Assembly (NCBI GenBank): GCA_003864495.1
Contig: PEDN01001356.1
Location: forward strand, 1-64,000
Source of the DNA: Nemopilema nomurai
Taxonomy: Eukaryota; Cnidaria; Scyphozoa; Rhizostomeae; Rhizostomatidae
Direction: 5' to 3'
DNA: 64,000 nucleotides
In this document: positions 21,651 through 32,088 of the stretch, piece after piece
How the letters are laid out: the number at the start of each line of letters is the position of its first letter
Numbering within the stretch: position 1 is the first letter of the stretch
Translations under genes and position numbers: made by a program
Notes under the pieces: model-generated
What the model was told of the DNA's origin: nothing
Seen by the model: the letters and a program-made list of their open reading frames with translations, nothing else
Databases searched by the model: none

Positions 21651-22357
21651 AGCTTATTTTTCTGAAGAAGCTCCTCCTACTCTCTATAGTTTCCTGTGTT
21701 TTGCACTTATCACTCCAATGATCTTGATCACAATAAATACATTTTCTTGAGTGTTTCTCCTTTGTTTCACCTGTATACCAGTGTTTTTCTCTTTTTTCCA
21801 CTGGCTTTCCTATTTCCTCTGTTTTGTTTCTTTTCAACCACTTCTGCAAATTATCAATAAGCTTTGACATCCCCCAGCTTTCCCAATCATCATCCAGCCT
21901 TACCAAATCAGACTTGACATTTGGCAGCTTGTTTAATGTTGTCATCACAAATCCTCTCAACATGTTTTCTTCATCAAGTGTCAGCAGGGCATCATAATTC
22001 TTTGTGAGCTTGTCATAAAATTCTTGAATTTTCTCATAATTTACTCCCTTTATGGTAGGTAGATTCACAATTTCATCAATGTGTGTGTTTATCACAGCAT
22101 TCCTTTGCCCATATTCATTTTTGAGCCTTTCCCAGGCAGTTTCAAGCCCAACTTTTCCTGGTTTCAGATTTGCAATTTTATCCCTTACTCTTGGATTCAC
22201 CATCTCTAACAAATATCCAAATTTAACTTCATCACTAAACCCCTTACTTAAAACTTGACTTGTGAACATGTTTTCAAATCTTATCCAGTCAGCTATTGTG
22301 CCTTTAAATGGTGTGACTCTCAGCTCTGGCAGTTTTGAAAAGGTTGCCTTAGCCCCA
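21613..22357 (-). pseudogene. BEL/Pao gag (DUF1759)
   Basis: Structural protein of the retrotransposon. Visible: LPELRVTPFKGT, DWIRFENMF, KFGYLLEMV, AWERLKNEYG, and a first zinc-binding stretch (CIYCDQDHWSDKC). The true start is lost at the junction with Harbinger at about 22362. The frame closes at 21613, and homology passes to the 21650 frame through the second knuckle (CYFCKAKHHSSLC). Confidence 0.85.
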
Positions 22358-22370
22358 CGTTTTGCTTGAT

Positions 22371-23417
22371 ATGCATGATGATGAAGAAGTGGATGACGAA
22401 GAAGTTCTTCTTCTCATGGATGAAAATCAACATAGAAATCTCCATGCAGACCTTCCATATGATAAATACAATCGGTTTGATGTTGAATTTTTTTCGGAGG
22501 AAGAGTTTGAAGTTGAGTTTAGGTTTCGCAAACGGGATATCAACAGACTTGCCGCCGCTTTCCAGTTGCCTAATTCATTCAAGTGCTCGAATGGTGTTGT
22601 CGTAGATGGCATTGAAGCATTTTGCATGACTCTAAAACGTCTTGCTTTTCCATGCAGATATGCTGATATTGTTCCTCGTTTTGGTAGGCCAGTCTCACAA
22701 ATCTGCATGGCGACCAATCTTATGATTGACTTTTTATATGAGAGGTTCGGATTTTTATTGCGAGATATTAACCAACCGATGCTTTCGTCAAGGAAGCTTA
22801 AACTATTTGCCAATGCTGTTCATAACAAGGGAGCAGCATTGAATAACTGTTGGGGTTTCATTGATGGCACAGTTAGGCCCATTTGTAGACCAAACCAAAA
22901 CCAAAGGGCTGTCTACAATGGTCACAAACGGGTTCATGCCATCAAGTTTCAGTCCGTTGTGTGTCCAAATGGCTTGATTGCAAATCTTTACGGTCCAGTT
23001 GAAGGGAGAAGACATGACAGTGCCATGTTGCAAATGTCTGGCCTCCTGGACCAGCTGGAGCAACATTCTTACTCACCTGAAGGTGAACCACTTTGCCTTT
23101 ATGGAGACCCTGCATACCCTCATAGGGTCCACCTTCAATGTCCCTTCCCAAGAAGACAAGGCTTAACCCAGGATCAGCTTGCCTTTAATGAGTCCATGAG
23201 TCAAGTGCGAATTTCAGTTGAATGGGTGTTTGGGGATATTGTCAATTATTTCAAATTTGTTGACTTCAAAAAGAATTTGAAAATTGGTTTGAGTCCTGTA
23301 GGGAAAATGTATATTGTTTGTGCCTTATTGAGAAATGCATTGACATGTTTATATGGGAACAATACATCAAAATTTTTCGATATTGAGCCACCAGCACTTG
23401 AGGAATACTTCCAGTGA
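22371..23417 (+). CDS. PIF/Harbinger DDE transposase
   Basis: A 349-residue open frame from ATG 22371 with an acidic N-terminus. Helix-turn-helix-like sequence lies around FRKRDINRLAAAFQLPNSF. The DDE_4 catalytic core has NNCWGFIDGTVRPICRP (first Asp), GHKRVHAIKFQSVV, LYGPVEGRRHDSAML, LYGDPAYPHRVHL (second Asp) and RISVEWVFGDIVNYFKF (Glu). Length and motif spacing fit an intact Harbinger transposase. The start lies immediately beside the truncated BEL gag, so its 5' leader and left terminal repeat are missing. Its partner gene (23796-24545) faces it tail to tail. Confidence 0.9.
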   Translation: MHDDEEVDDEEVLLLMDENQHRNLHADLPYDKYNRFDVEFFSEEEFEVEFRFRKRDINRLAAAFQLPNSFKCSNGVVVDGIEAFCMTLKRLAFPCRYADIVPRFGRPVSQICMATNLMIDFLYERFGFLLRDINQPMLSSRKLKLFANAVHNKGAALNNCWGFIDGTVRPICRPNQNQRAVYNGHKRVHAIKFQSVVCPNGLIANLYGPVEGRRHDSAMLQMSGLLDQLEQHSYSPEGEPLCLYGDPAYPHRVHLQCPFPRRQGLTQDQLAFNESMSQVRISVEWVFGDIVNYFKFVDFKKNLKIGLSPVGKMYIVCALLRNALTCLYGNNTSKFFDIEPPALEEYFQ

Positions 23418-23795
23418 GCAGAGAAGCAAAACAGCTTTTTGAAAGCTAGAAAACAGCTTTTTTAAAAGCTACCAAATTGCCAAGAAGTATGATATTTCTC
23501 AGCACACATGATATTTTAAACTTTTTTCTGTTCAAATGTAGATAAGCAAAGTAATCAACTAATTTTGGAAGAAAAAAACTATTAATACTGCATGCAAGAA
23601 GGAGGGTGAAAATATGAAGATTTAAATACTACCTGTAATTACAGGTATTTTAAAAAAATTAAAGAATAAATCAGCAACTTATGTTTGTTTCAAAGTATGT
23701 TTAAGCTACCATGAAATATTTTCTTAACTGGATTCACTACCTTGAGAACAGTAAGAAAAAGCCTAAATAACCCCCATCCATATTTATTCTCTGAT
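23418..23795. other. Spacer between convergent Harbinger genes
   Basis: About 380 bp of AT-rich sequence with a small imperfect repeat (gaaagctagaaaacagctttttt) just after the transposase stop. No gene is seen. Confidence 0.5.
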
Positions 23796-24545
23796 TTATT
23801 CTTTTTGTAAGCTTTTCTGGTACAAAGACAAAAGCGTTTGGTTTTGCTGATGCATCTGTACCAGAATTGCTTGCTGTTGCTCCATATATTGCCTAATTAG
23901 AAGCACAATGTCATTTGCTCGCTTGTTATTAGCTGCCAACTCTTTTTCCCTGAGCTCTAACTTCTTGCGCTTTATGGCCATTGCCTTTCTCTGCCCTTTT
24001 TCCTGCATATCCAGCTTTCTCTTCTTCAGTTTCAATTCTTCAATTTTAAGTTCTTTCTGTGCAACAGACTTTTCCTTTAAATATTCCATGGTACCTGTTG
24101 TTCTTTTCCTTTTGCTTGTACCTTCTACCCCCTCTCTTTCTCTTGTTCCTGAAAGGCTTTCCATTGCCCTTTTCCTCATATTTTCTGCTGTTGCTTTTTC
24201 TTTTTCCACATCTTTCTTTCTTGTTGCTGTACTTTCATCAGCAGCAGCTGACTGGCCAATAATTTCCTCCAGAGCCTGGTCAAGCTCTGAAGGCTCATCA
24301 GGGGCTATGCCACTTGCTCTCTCTTCTGCTGCCATCTTTTTTTTAAAGTCCTTTTCAAGCTTTGAAAATCTGTCTCTCACAGACCTTTGGTCAACTGAAA
24401 AGATTGGTCGTTCTGTAAGATTTAATGCATGGGCTATTTTTTCCCAACATTGCCCCCTTTCTCGAGATCCATATTTAAATTGATATGGCTGTCTCACCAA
24501 TATCTCACGGCACAATAGAATATCGTGTTCCTGGCTCCAGACCAT
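23796..24545 (-). CDS. Harbinger-associated Myb/SANT-like DNA-binding protein
   Basis: Open frame of about 250 residues starting at ATG 24545 (MVWSQEHDILLCREIL). The first 80 residues form a Myb/SANT-like trihelix domain (W..EHD, RGQCWEKIAHALN, RSVRDRFSKLEKDF). A long, highly charged coiled coil follows (KELKIEELKLKKRKLDMQEK and on). Harbinger elements are known to encode such a Myb-like partner that brings the transposase to the nucleus and to the ends. It is convergent with the transposase at 22371-23417 and ends 380 bp from it. The frame is intact; a TTG-initiated extension to 24572 is possible but less likely. Confidence 0.88.
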   Translation of the reverse strand: MVWSQEHDILLCREILVRQPYQFKYGSRERGQCWEKIAHALNLTERPIFSVDQRSVRDRFSKLEKDFKKKMAAEERASGIAPDEPSELDQALEEIIGQSAAADESTATRKKDVEKEKATAENMRKRAMESLSGTREREGVEGTSKRKRTTGTMEYLKEKSVAQKELKIEELKLKKRKLDMQEKGQRKAMAIKRKKLELREKELAANNKRANDIVLLIRQYMEQQQAILVQMHQQNQTLLSLYQKSLQKE

Positions 24546-24572
24546 TTTATGCCTACTGGAAGAGGATAGCAA

Positions 24573-25053
24573 CTGGATTCAGGGCTAAATGAAGGTAGAC
24601 GTAGAAATTACATGTTTCATGGTTCATAGGCTAATAATCTTTTCAAAAAATACTTTGCTTATAGTTAGAACTTTGCATAAACTTGTTCAAAATTATTAAA
24701 ATACTGACCAAGTATTGACCAAGTCTCACTACACAATACATTATAACAAATCATTTCAACAATGCTCAAAAATTTTGTCTATGTATACAATGTTCACATT
24801 AGCTTGCATCAATTCCATGACTACTACATAAAATGTCCAGTATGGTTACTAACGATTGGTTACTTTTGGCTTCACTTGTAGTATCAGTCGAATTGGCCAT
24901 CTTTTCCTTGATCTAAAACTGATAAATAATGAGAGAGTGGTTATGAAAATTCACCAGTTGGCTATAAGGATAACAAATAAGGCACAATAATGTATTCTAT
25001 GAAAGTAGAAAAACCGTAGGACTTATAAATACCTTGAAGTAATCCCCGTTCTG
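24573..25053. other. Intergenic, no gene seen
   Basis: AT-rich, with a short direct repeat (ctgaccaagtattgaccaagt, about 24704). It may hold the right end of the Harbinger element; no terminal repeat is recognised. Confidence 0.45.
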
Positions 25054-25308
25054 ATGACGACGATAAATCCTGGAAGTTCCGTTCTGAAGCAACGTTGGAG
25101 GACGGAGGGGATGTCCAAGGCCGAATTGGCCGCGCTCGACCAAGACCTCTTACCGTCGTCCGTCCTGTTTCGGAAACTCACTAATACCATATTTAGAGAC
25201 TACATAATGCCGTATAAGGAATCCATATTGTCTGAGTGCAGACTTGACTATCCGTTGCAAAGGAGAGCCAATACGGAACCTATAATCCATATTATATTGA
25301 ACCAGTAA
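25054..25308 (+). CDS. Small orphan frame, unknown
   Basis: An 84-codon frame that is visibly richer in G+C and in CG dinucleotides than its surroundings (SKAELAALDQDLLPSSVLFR, then TIFRDYIMPYKESILSECRL). I recognise no family. The composition shift suggests either a fragment of a different transposon or transferred sequence. It could equally be non-coding. The start chosen is the first ATG; there is no neighbour in the same frame. Confidence 0.3.
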   Translation: MTTINPGSSVLKQRWRTEGMSKAELAALDQDLLPSSVLFRKLTNTIFRDYIMPYKESILSECRLDYPLQRRANTEPIIHIILNQ

Positions 25309-26392
25309 AAGAAAATCAATCTTTCACGACAACACGAGTCTTCTTAGGTAACTAATTTAAGGAATTTTTTCTTAAGGAAATCTAACAGGGTTCGGGAACC
25401 CTTGGAACCCAATCTGGACCCGCCACTGGTTTCAAATAAAAGCTTGCTTTTAAAAATCTTGCTAAGCTTATACAATGTATGCTGTTCTTTTTGGTTATTG
25501 GTTAATGTGTCACTCTTGAACTTTTCGTTGCATTTCTTTCCTGCGTGCTTTGGATTTTCTTCTTGACTGCTTACTTTTAAATTTATTTACAGTCTTTAGC
25601 ATATGAGAATGAGCGTACCCTGAGATAGAGGGTCCAAACTTTTTCAAGCATTTCATCAGATACTTCTTGATCTAAAGCCAAAACAGCAGAACTATACCAA
25701 GATTGATAAGTTGCTATTACATACTGATTACACAACAATGTTTTTACCAAACCTGGTTAATCAATCTGTTTTGTGTTTTCAGCACGAGTTTGCTCAAGGA
25801 AAGTGAGCTCAGTCTGTGTCAAAGTTTGCTCTACGTTGTTAACTTTCCAAAGACCACCCCTATTTACACTGTCGACAAATGTGTGAGAGCTAGTAGATTC
25901 ACTAGTTCTTCCAGCATATAGAAATGAAATGCATTGTTGAGCAGTGGCAGTTTTTGTAGTATGAAAATATGCCCCGTACGATGGCGTGCAATGCGAACCG
26001 CATGATTGGTTGTTTCGCATCCCTGTGTTATAAACTGAACGGAAACCAAGGAAATTGACAGAGAAACTGTTGTTGTTCTTTTCTATAGATGTTAAATTTA
26101 ATTAGTCACTTAAGGAAATCTGGATTGCGATGATCGCCGATGAGAAATTTTATATGAAAACACCATTTGGGTCCATTGGCGGTCATTTCTAGTGCTGTCT
26201 ACCTCCATTATGACACGTGCAAAATAGCTGAACATGAGGATATTTTCCAAAAAAACAGTATCGTAAATCCTCGAATTGGCCCCACCTCGAAAAAGCCCCC
26301 CCCCCTTCGAATATTTATGATAAATCATGCAAAGGGTTCAGGATAAAAGGGTCAAAAGCAATTGTTGGAAGTAAATTGCAGAGGCCACAAAA

Positions 26393-26713
26393 ATGAATGT
26401 AGCAGAAGCTGAACGATGGTATAAGACAATTAGAACAGCTTTTTCCCAGTATTTATCGAAAGCAAATGGGAGATCAGGTAGCGGGATCAACGAAGTAGGC
26501 TCAATTGACCCTAGATATGAGCACATGCGCTGTCTGATTCCTTTCAGAACCCTTTCATTGTCATCAAAATATATGCAATTTTGGGTTCTGTTCTTCAAAA
26601 AATTGTTAAAAATTGTAAAATACAGTTTAGATACTGAAATTCCAGATTTTAGCCCCACATTGATAAAATTATTAAATAATGGTAAGCTTTTTAGAGTATT
26701 TCATGCCAATTAG
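26393..26713 (+). pseudogene. MADF/trihelix-like DNA-binding fragment
   Basis: A 106-codon frame beginning AEAERWYKTIRTAFSQYL and continuing NGRSGSGINEVGSIDPRYEHM. This matches the core of MADF/Myb-like proteins used as partners by Harbinger-type transposons (W..IR..F.+.L...RSGSG). It lacks the BESS or coiled-coil tail. After about 26560 it runs into low-complexity AT-rich sequence. No transposase is adjacent, so it is probably an isolated fragment. A run of ten C at about 26303 precedes it. Confidence 0.55.
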
Positions 26714-27084
26714 TGATAATTGGCCTCTAATTAACATATTTTAACTTTTCAATCAATCAAATTTCTTCTTATTTTTCAAATACCTCAAAATATAGTTGAG
26801 ATTATATTCCCATTATTTCAAATTTATCAGCATCCATTTTCCCAGAGCTGAGTTTTTTATTAGAATTGAACTTCCAGGAAGGCACTAACCATTTTTAGCG
26901 CTCGTTAGTTGAAATATCACGAAAATGTCACGAATGTCAACAAAAAGCAGAAATATTATCAACTTTCTAAATATTCTAAGATCTTAAAAGCACAGTTGTT
27001 AAGAAGCACAAGGTTTCTTCTGTTAGAAATGTTAACAACATGCTAATGATAATAGTTAACAGTTAGCATATACCCCCAAAACAG

Positions 27085-28082
27085 CAAACATCAATTGATA
27101 ATAAAAATAGTGCTCTGAAATAAAAAGTCAACTATGACAACAATGCTCCAAGTATGGTTCCTTGTATTGGCTGAATTTTGGAGAATGCAAAAAAGGAAAG
27201 CAATTCCTTTCACCAATTCACCAAAGCACAGAGCAAACTTTACAGATGCGGGGCTTGTCCAGTTTGACAGGTAAATGACCAGGGGTCATTCTTCCATCCC
27301 ATTGTTGTTCTTTGGTGCACCCCTCTGCTTTTAGCTGCTTGCTTTGCAATTCTTTTGACAGAATGTGATGTTGCTTCACTTGCAAAGCTATCAATGTCCT
27401 TTGTTTTGGCATCAAGAGAGGCATACAGCTGATTTCTCTTTGTATCTCCAAAATCTTTGATTGCCTTTTGGTCTGTTTCAGCCAGTTGTTTAACCAGTTC
27501 CATTTTGAAATTAAGGAATATATATTTTTCTGGCAATTTTTGTTAAGGTGTGGGGTTCTTCATTTCAGACCAAAAGACAAATGCATTCCACAGAGCAATA
27601 TCAATCAAATGAAAGAACAGTGTCTTCCGAAGCTTCTTGGTTCGATATTGTACATAATACAATTGATACATTTGTTTTGAAAGACCAACTCCATTCATGT
27701 CATTATTGTAATCTTTTCTACATTGTGGCATCATAATCTCAACCCTTCTATGATGACCACCATCTTTCAGATTCCTTCTACAATAGCCATAGTCATTTGC
27801 AGAATGGTAACTGGAATCAATGGAAACAATATTTCTATCAACCCACTGAAGAAGTAAGACATCACGAGGACTTGCCCCAATCGTTTCATACCTTACTGTT
27901 CCTCTATCTTTTTTCTTACCCCATGCAGCCCTGTTTTTCATTGATTTTGGAAAAGAAGCTGTGTTCTCTCTTATGGTTCCAACTGCATGTATGCCAACAT
28001 ATGAAAGATGATGGAATAATGGAATGCTTCTATAATAGTTATCAACAAACAGTATGTATCTCTTTTTCTTCAAAGAAATCAT
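27085..28082 (-). pseudogene. piggyBac transposase, C-terminal half
   Basis: DDE_Tnp_1_7 (piggyBac) domain without its N-terminal half. Visible: YILFVDNYYRSIPLFHHL (second catalytic Asp block), GTIREN, LLLQWVDRNIVSIDSS, and the third block MNGVGLSKQMYQLYY, where the conserved GVD has become GVG, so the third catalytic Asp is lost. KTLFFHLIDIALWNAFVFW follows. A frame change at about 27540 leads to a basic stretch and then MTPGHLPVKLDKPRICKVC at about 27290-27240, the start of the C-terminal cysteine-rich domain. The N-terminal half is absent immediately upstream; an N-half of the same family and strand lies at 37085-37773. Confidence 0.85.
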
Positions 28083-29393
28083 CAGATTTTTCTAACTTTT
28101 GTAACCCACTATCTCAGGTCTTGCTGATTTTTGGTACAAATGGAGATATGAGTATGATATAAAACAATTCAAAATTTCATCTTAAAATGATAAACCGTTT
28201 AGAAAATGTGGGTATTTGAAGTTGACTAGGTTTCAATGTAAAAAGTGAACCGTTACAGCTTAAAATTTATGTGCAGTGAATCTTTAAATGGTAACTGTGT
28301 TATAAATTTCTGTCATAACCTGCTGAAATTTGCCGCGAAAACACCAAAAACCACTACATGCAAAGGGCTAGAAGTTTTGATGTGTATAACCTCTTTTTGG
28401 GTTAACTTAAAATAGGTATAATAAACTGAAAATCTAAAAATAGGTGATCTATGAATTGCCTTTGCACATTTTTTAGAATATTAAATATGGAAAACATGTA
28501 ATTTTTAGCGAATTGTCATTTGCACATCACAATATTCACAGTAATCAATGCACATCAAATGACAATATTCACAGAACTTGTTAACTGGGTCAAAGTTATC
28601 ATGCTTTGAAAAGTTATTGAATACACAGATATTTGGGTTGATTTTAAACTACATAGTCTCTAATGAAAACCTTATCAAAGCTGACAGACTTGTCAGCATA
28701 CTATCGTTTGTATGTTGAAGTACAATCTCATGTTGTAGTACAAAGACTGGAATAATCTTCATATCAATCAAATAATTAGGTTTTCATTCCTTTATAATTT
28801 ATATCATTCTTCAATTGCTTAGAAATTGGTTTAATATATGACATGAGGCAGGATTGCTCTTCTAGCTTGCAATCCTTTAGATATTTCTTTTAGTTTCATT
28901 TATGTTTCCACTTTTCTGGTGCTTTTTTGTTATATTCTGCCAATTATAGATTTGCAAATATAATACTTTCAAAGGAAATGTGGAAGGGTGTGTTTTGATA
29001 CCTTTTTTATTTTTTTTATTTTTATTCAATAATTTCCTTGTGTTCACACCCCCGCTTTGTTAAAGGATATTCGAATAGCCCTTGATGAAAAACTTAATTG
29101 GTTATTCAGGAAGCTGATAATCATCTGTTTCCTTGACACTATTGCTAAAGCACTGCTGCAGGAAGTATTAAGATTACAGTGTAAAGAAAACACAACTTGT
29201 ATCTGAACACAACATGATGAAGCAGTCAATCACAATACAAACAAGTAGACTTATCGTATGACAAGCGCAAGGGTCACAAGACCGGAACTACGCAACAGGA
29301 ACATAACAGAACAATAGTTAACAGCGTGATTAGCGATAAGTATATAGCGGTGACCACAATAGATAATAATGAGTTCTCAACAGGGAGTTCTTA
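28083..29393. other. Intergenic, no gene seen
   Basis: About 1.3 kb of AT-rich sequence with no open frame of note. Two short repeated words (tcacatcaaatgacaatattcacag-like) occur at about 28520 and 28550. The composition suggests decayed transposon or host intergenic DNA. Confidence 0.5.
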
Positions 29394-30716
29394 ATGGATT
29401 GGTTTTCCTGGTATGTGTATGCACCACCCATCAAAATGCAATTCTTCTGGTGGATGCAGCAAACACTGGAAAAAACATACAAGGAAATGATGGATATGGT
29501 TGTTTGTAGTCTTGACTCTAAGGAATGTATGGGGCATCAATGCAAAGATTGCCCAGGAACAACTGCGCTCAGAGCTTTTCTTGATGGGGCCTTCAGCAAG
29601 ACTCAAATGATATCTCTTTCAAGCAGTGGCAAAGCACTGATTGTACTGAATTAGTAACTCAGACTCTCTCTGTTGATGAGTTTATAGATATTTTTGTGAA
29701 TAATATTGACAACCTCACTACACATTCCTACATCGCAAAGTGCCAGGCAAGGTACTTGAAGAGTAGGAAAGAGAATCTGCCAGATAACTCTATGCTTGTG
29801 GTAGGAGATTTTGCTGAAAACTATACGTTTGTGGTTCAGCACGAAATCCAGTCGTATCATTGGAGTAAAAATTATTGCACTCTTCACCCAGTCGTTGTTT
29901 ACTTTAAGCAAGGTGAAAGACTTGAACACAAATCTTATTGCTTTATATTTGATGACCTAGAACATGATACTAACTTTGTTTACGAACTTCAGACAGAGCT
30001 CATTGATTTAATAAAGTTTAAATTTCCCCATATAGAGATAATTGAGTATTTTTCGGATGGCTGCGCTGGCCAATATATAAACTTTAAAAACATGTTAAAC
30101 CTGTGTCTTCACAAGACAGACTTTGGCTTAGGAGCAAATTGGACATTTTTTGCTACTAGTCACGGGAAATCTCCCTGTGATGGCATTGGATGCTAGAATT
30201 CTGCCAAGAAAACATTAAAAATATACAGTTTTATTTTCTTTTTAAAAATAAATTACAGGCAGTTAGAGAGGAACTGAAAAAAAGATTTCAGGGCGAACCA
30301 TTCCAGGAACAAGGTCCTACTATTTGTTCACACCATATAGTGACCAAGAAATTTGCTTGAAGCGAACTTCAGAGGATGCAGAATTTTCTTGGAAATTTTC
30401 GATAACTGGTAAAGCAATATCTCAGGTGAAGATTAGGTAAAATGCCAAAATCCATGATTATGTAGCTTGCCTCTATGATGAAAAATGGTGGATTGGTTTG
30501 ATGCTGGTGGTTAGCTTTGAAGATCAAGATTGCCGGGTGAGTTTTATGCATCCTGCAAGCCCAACCAACAATATTTGGTGGCCAGTCCGAGCTGATTTAT
30601 GTTGGGTCTCTTTTGAAAATATTATTTGTAAAGTATCAATACCAGTTACAGCAACTGGCAGTACATACCACATAAATGAAGAGGATATTCAGCATATCAC
30701 CGGCACATTTAAATGA
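29394..30716 (+). pseudogene. Transposon-like protein of unknown superfamily (SDGCAGQY / SHGKSPCDG)
   Basis: Three plus-strand segments read as one protein. The first (29394-29652) ends in CKDCPGTTALRAFL. The second (29696-30196) contains MLVVGDFAENYTFVVQHEIQ, LHPVVVYFKQ, IIEYFSDGCAGQYINFKNML and FFATSHGKSPCDGIG. The last (about 30460-30716) has ACLYDEKWWIGLML, FMHPASPTN and WPVRADLCWV. I know this pattern from repeated proteins in cnidarians and insects, with three acidic blocks (GDFAEN, SDG, CDG) that could form an RNase H-like active site, but I know no superfamily name. Stops and frame changes after 30197 (CDGIGC where CDGIGG is expected, then a stop) indicate decay or an intron followed by damage. 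Confidence 0.6.
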
Positions 30717-30958
30717 TCTGTCCTGAAATTTGGTAATTATTTATGTCCTATTATGTTGAATGTAGAATAACAGGTGCCATTTGATTATCATAGTTCTTCA
30801 GCAAAAACTACTGGAATTCATACAAAGCTATTGAAAGGAAATACATGAAAGGGAGATAACTACTCTGAGACAATGTCATCCAAAAACGTTGTCTCTTCTC
30901 AAACTAAATTAATTTCTGAGAGCTTATAGACCCCTTTCACAGCCAGACGATACCAAAT

Positions 30959-30984
30959 ATGCGCGCGCACACCGAGAGGCAAAA
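30959..30984 (+). repeat. Left TIR of ISL2EU copy C
   Basis: ATGCGCGCGCACACCGAGAG then GCAAAA. Reverse complement of 33389-33414 except for one base. Confidence 0.82.
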
Positions 30985-31053
30985 CATTCGGCCTGTTTAT
31001 GTTGTTATGTCGACATTGATCACAGTTCTTGAGCTTATTTTTACAAACGGAGA

Positions 31054-32076
31054 ATGGCATCTACTTACTATGAAAAGCTTTCTGTTGAGGAAAAAAACGG
31101 TATAATGAAAAACAAACTCTCGCAAATGGCACAAACCTAGAAGATCCTTTCACGCTAGAGAGTGGATGGACCGACGACATAACAAAGCTTCCTAATGTTG
31201 CTTGGGAAGGCATAACAAAGTACCTTGTTGAGTCCCCAAGCACATTCACAAATAAATCGCGGAAGGCTTATAAAGCACTTGATGGCTATCACTTTTTCCG
31301 AGAACATGTTTTCATCATCCAAGTTCAGCATCGAAATCGTTTTGTTTCATCAAATCCCAGGTAAGTGAACTAGGCCCTACACAAAACAAGGTGCCATTCT
31401 TGTATTTCTCAATCCGAAACGAAAGGTCATTGAACAGCATATGTAAACAAATTTAATTTTGAATTTTTATAATCTAAGGAGTGAATCTTCACATTCTGCA
31501 TGCATGTCAAGTCAGCCAACCATAGTAGAGCATACTCCTTTAGAAGAATGCCTTCCCATTTTAGATTTTTAGGTCCTCGTGAGTTTACATCAAATTGTAA
31601 AGGTATCCTTAGAACTCGAAAGTTGCCAATAGCTTTATGAAACTTTTCGATTTGTGCTCACTGATAATGATATTTTCTAAAAAAAATTGAATAAGCTAGA
31701 CATTATGACTTGCTTCTTACAGGTGCTGCCCAGTCAACGACAAGGAAAATCTGCCAAGTTACATGATGTTTGGGTGGCAATTAACAATCAACATGGATGG
31801 ATTTATACAGCAAACTGTACCTGCATGGCAGGATTGGGATCTGCCTGCAGTCATATAGCAGCTTTATTATTTAAGCTTGAAGCTGCCACCCACTACAAGC
31901 TAAATGAGGAAGTTTCTTGCACCTGCTGGACTTATTCCGATAAGGTATTTGGAAGTGTTATTGTGCTTGTAGTTAGACCAGGTTTGTGCACGAGCAGTCA
32001 GATTGGGAGGACGTTCTATAAAAATTTCGCTACAATCAACTATACAAACACAGTCCCTGAACTTCTTTCTGAATGA
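31054..32076 (+). pseudogene. SWIM-finger part of the SWIM/YqaJ gene, truncated
   Basis: N-terminal part of the same family as 4078-5528. From ATG 31054 the first frame stops early; homology resumes as TLESGWTDDITKLPNVAW, YLVESPSTFT and KAYKALDGYHFF, ending at a GTAAGT donor near 31362. After an intron the exon starting near 31721 encodes LHDVWVAINNQHGW, then the SWIM finger CTCMAGLGSACSHIAALLF (CxC..CxH) and EEVSCTCW, ending at a likely donor (aag/gtattt) at about 31943. The YqaJ nuclease domain is missing because of the internal deletion of the element. Confidence 0.78.
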
Positions 32077-32088
32077 CTTTGGTAGATT

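Larger units (their letters stand above)
17607..22370 (-). mobile_element. BEL/Pao LTR retrotransposon, 5'-truncated
   Basis: Nearly complete polyprotein in the BEL/Pao order: gag (DUF1759), zinc knuckles, aspartic protease, reverse transcriptase, Pao-type RNase H, integrase zinc finger, integrase core, DUF5641. It needs three frame changes (about 21640, 20060, 18900). The gag end is cut at about 22357-22370, where Harbinger sequence starts on the other strand, so the 5' LTR is absent. The gag homology runs to KATFSKLPELRVTPFKGT at about 22300. Confidence 0.9.

Noticed and set aside
25384..25430. Possible hAT-type right end (gggttcgggaacccttgg ... cccgccactg)
   Set aside because: The end resembles hAT-derived repeats, but no matching left end or 8-bp duplication was found nearby. 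A cagtggcgg stretch at 14221 is too distant and differently flanked.
26275..26330. C-homopolymer and 'ccccc' rich motif, also near 35871-36140
   Set aside because: Looks like ends of unidentified repeats or MITEs. No paired structure could be delimited.
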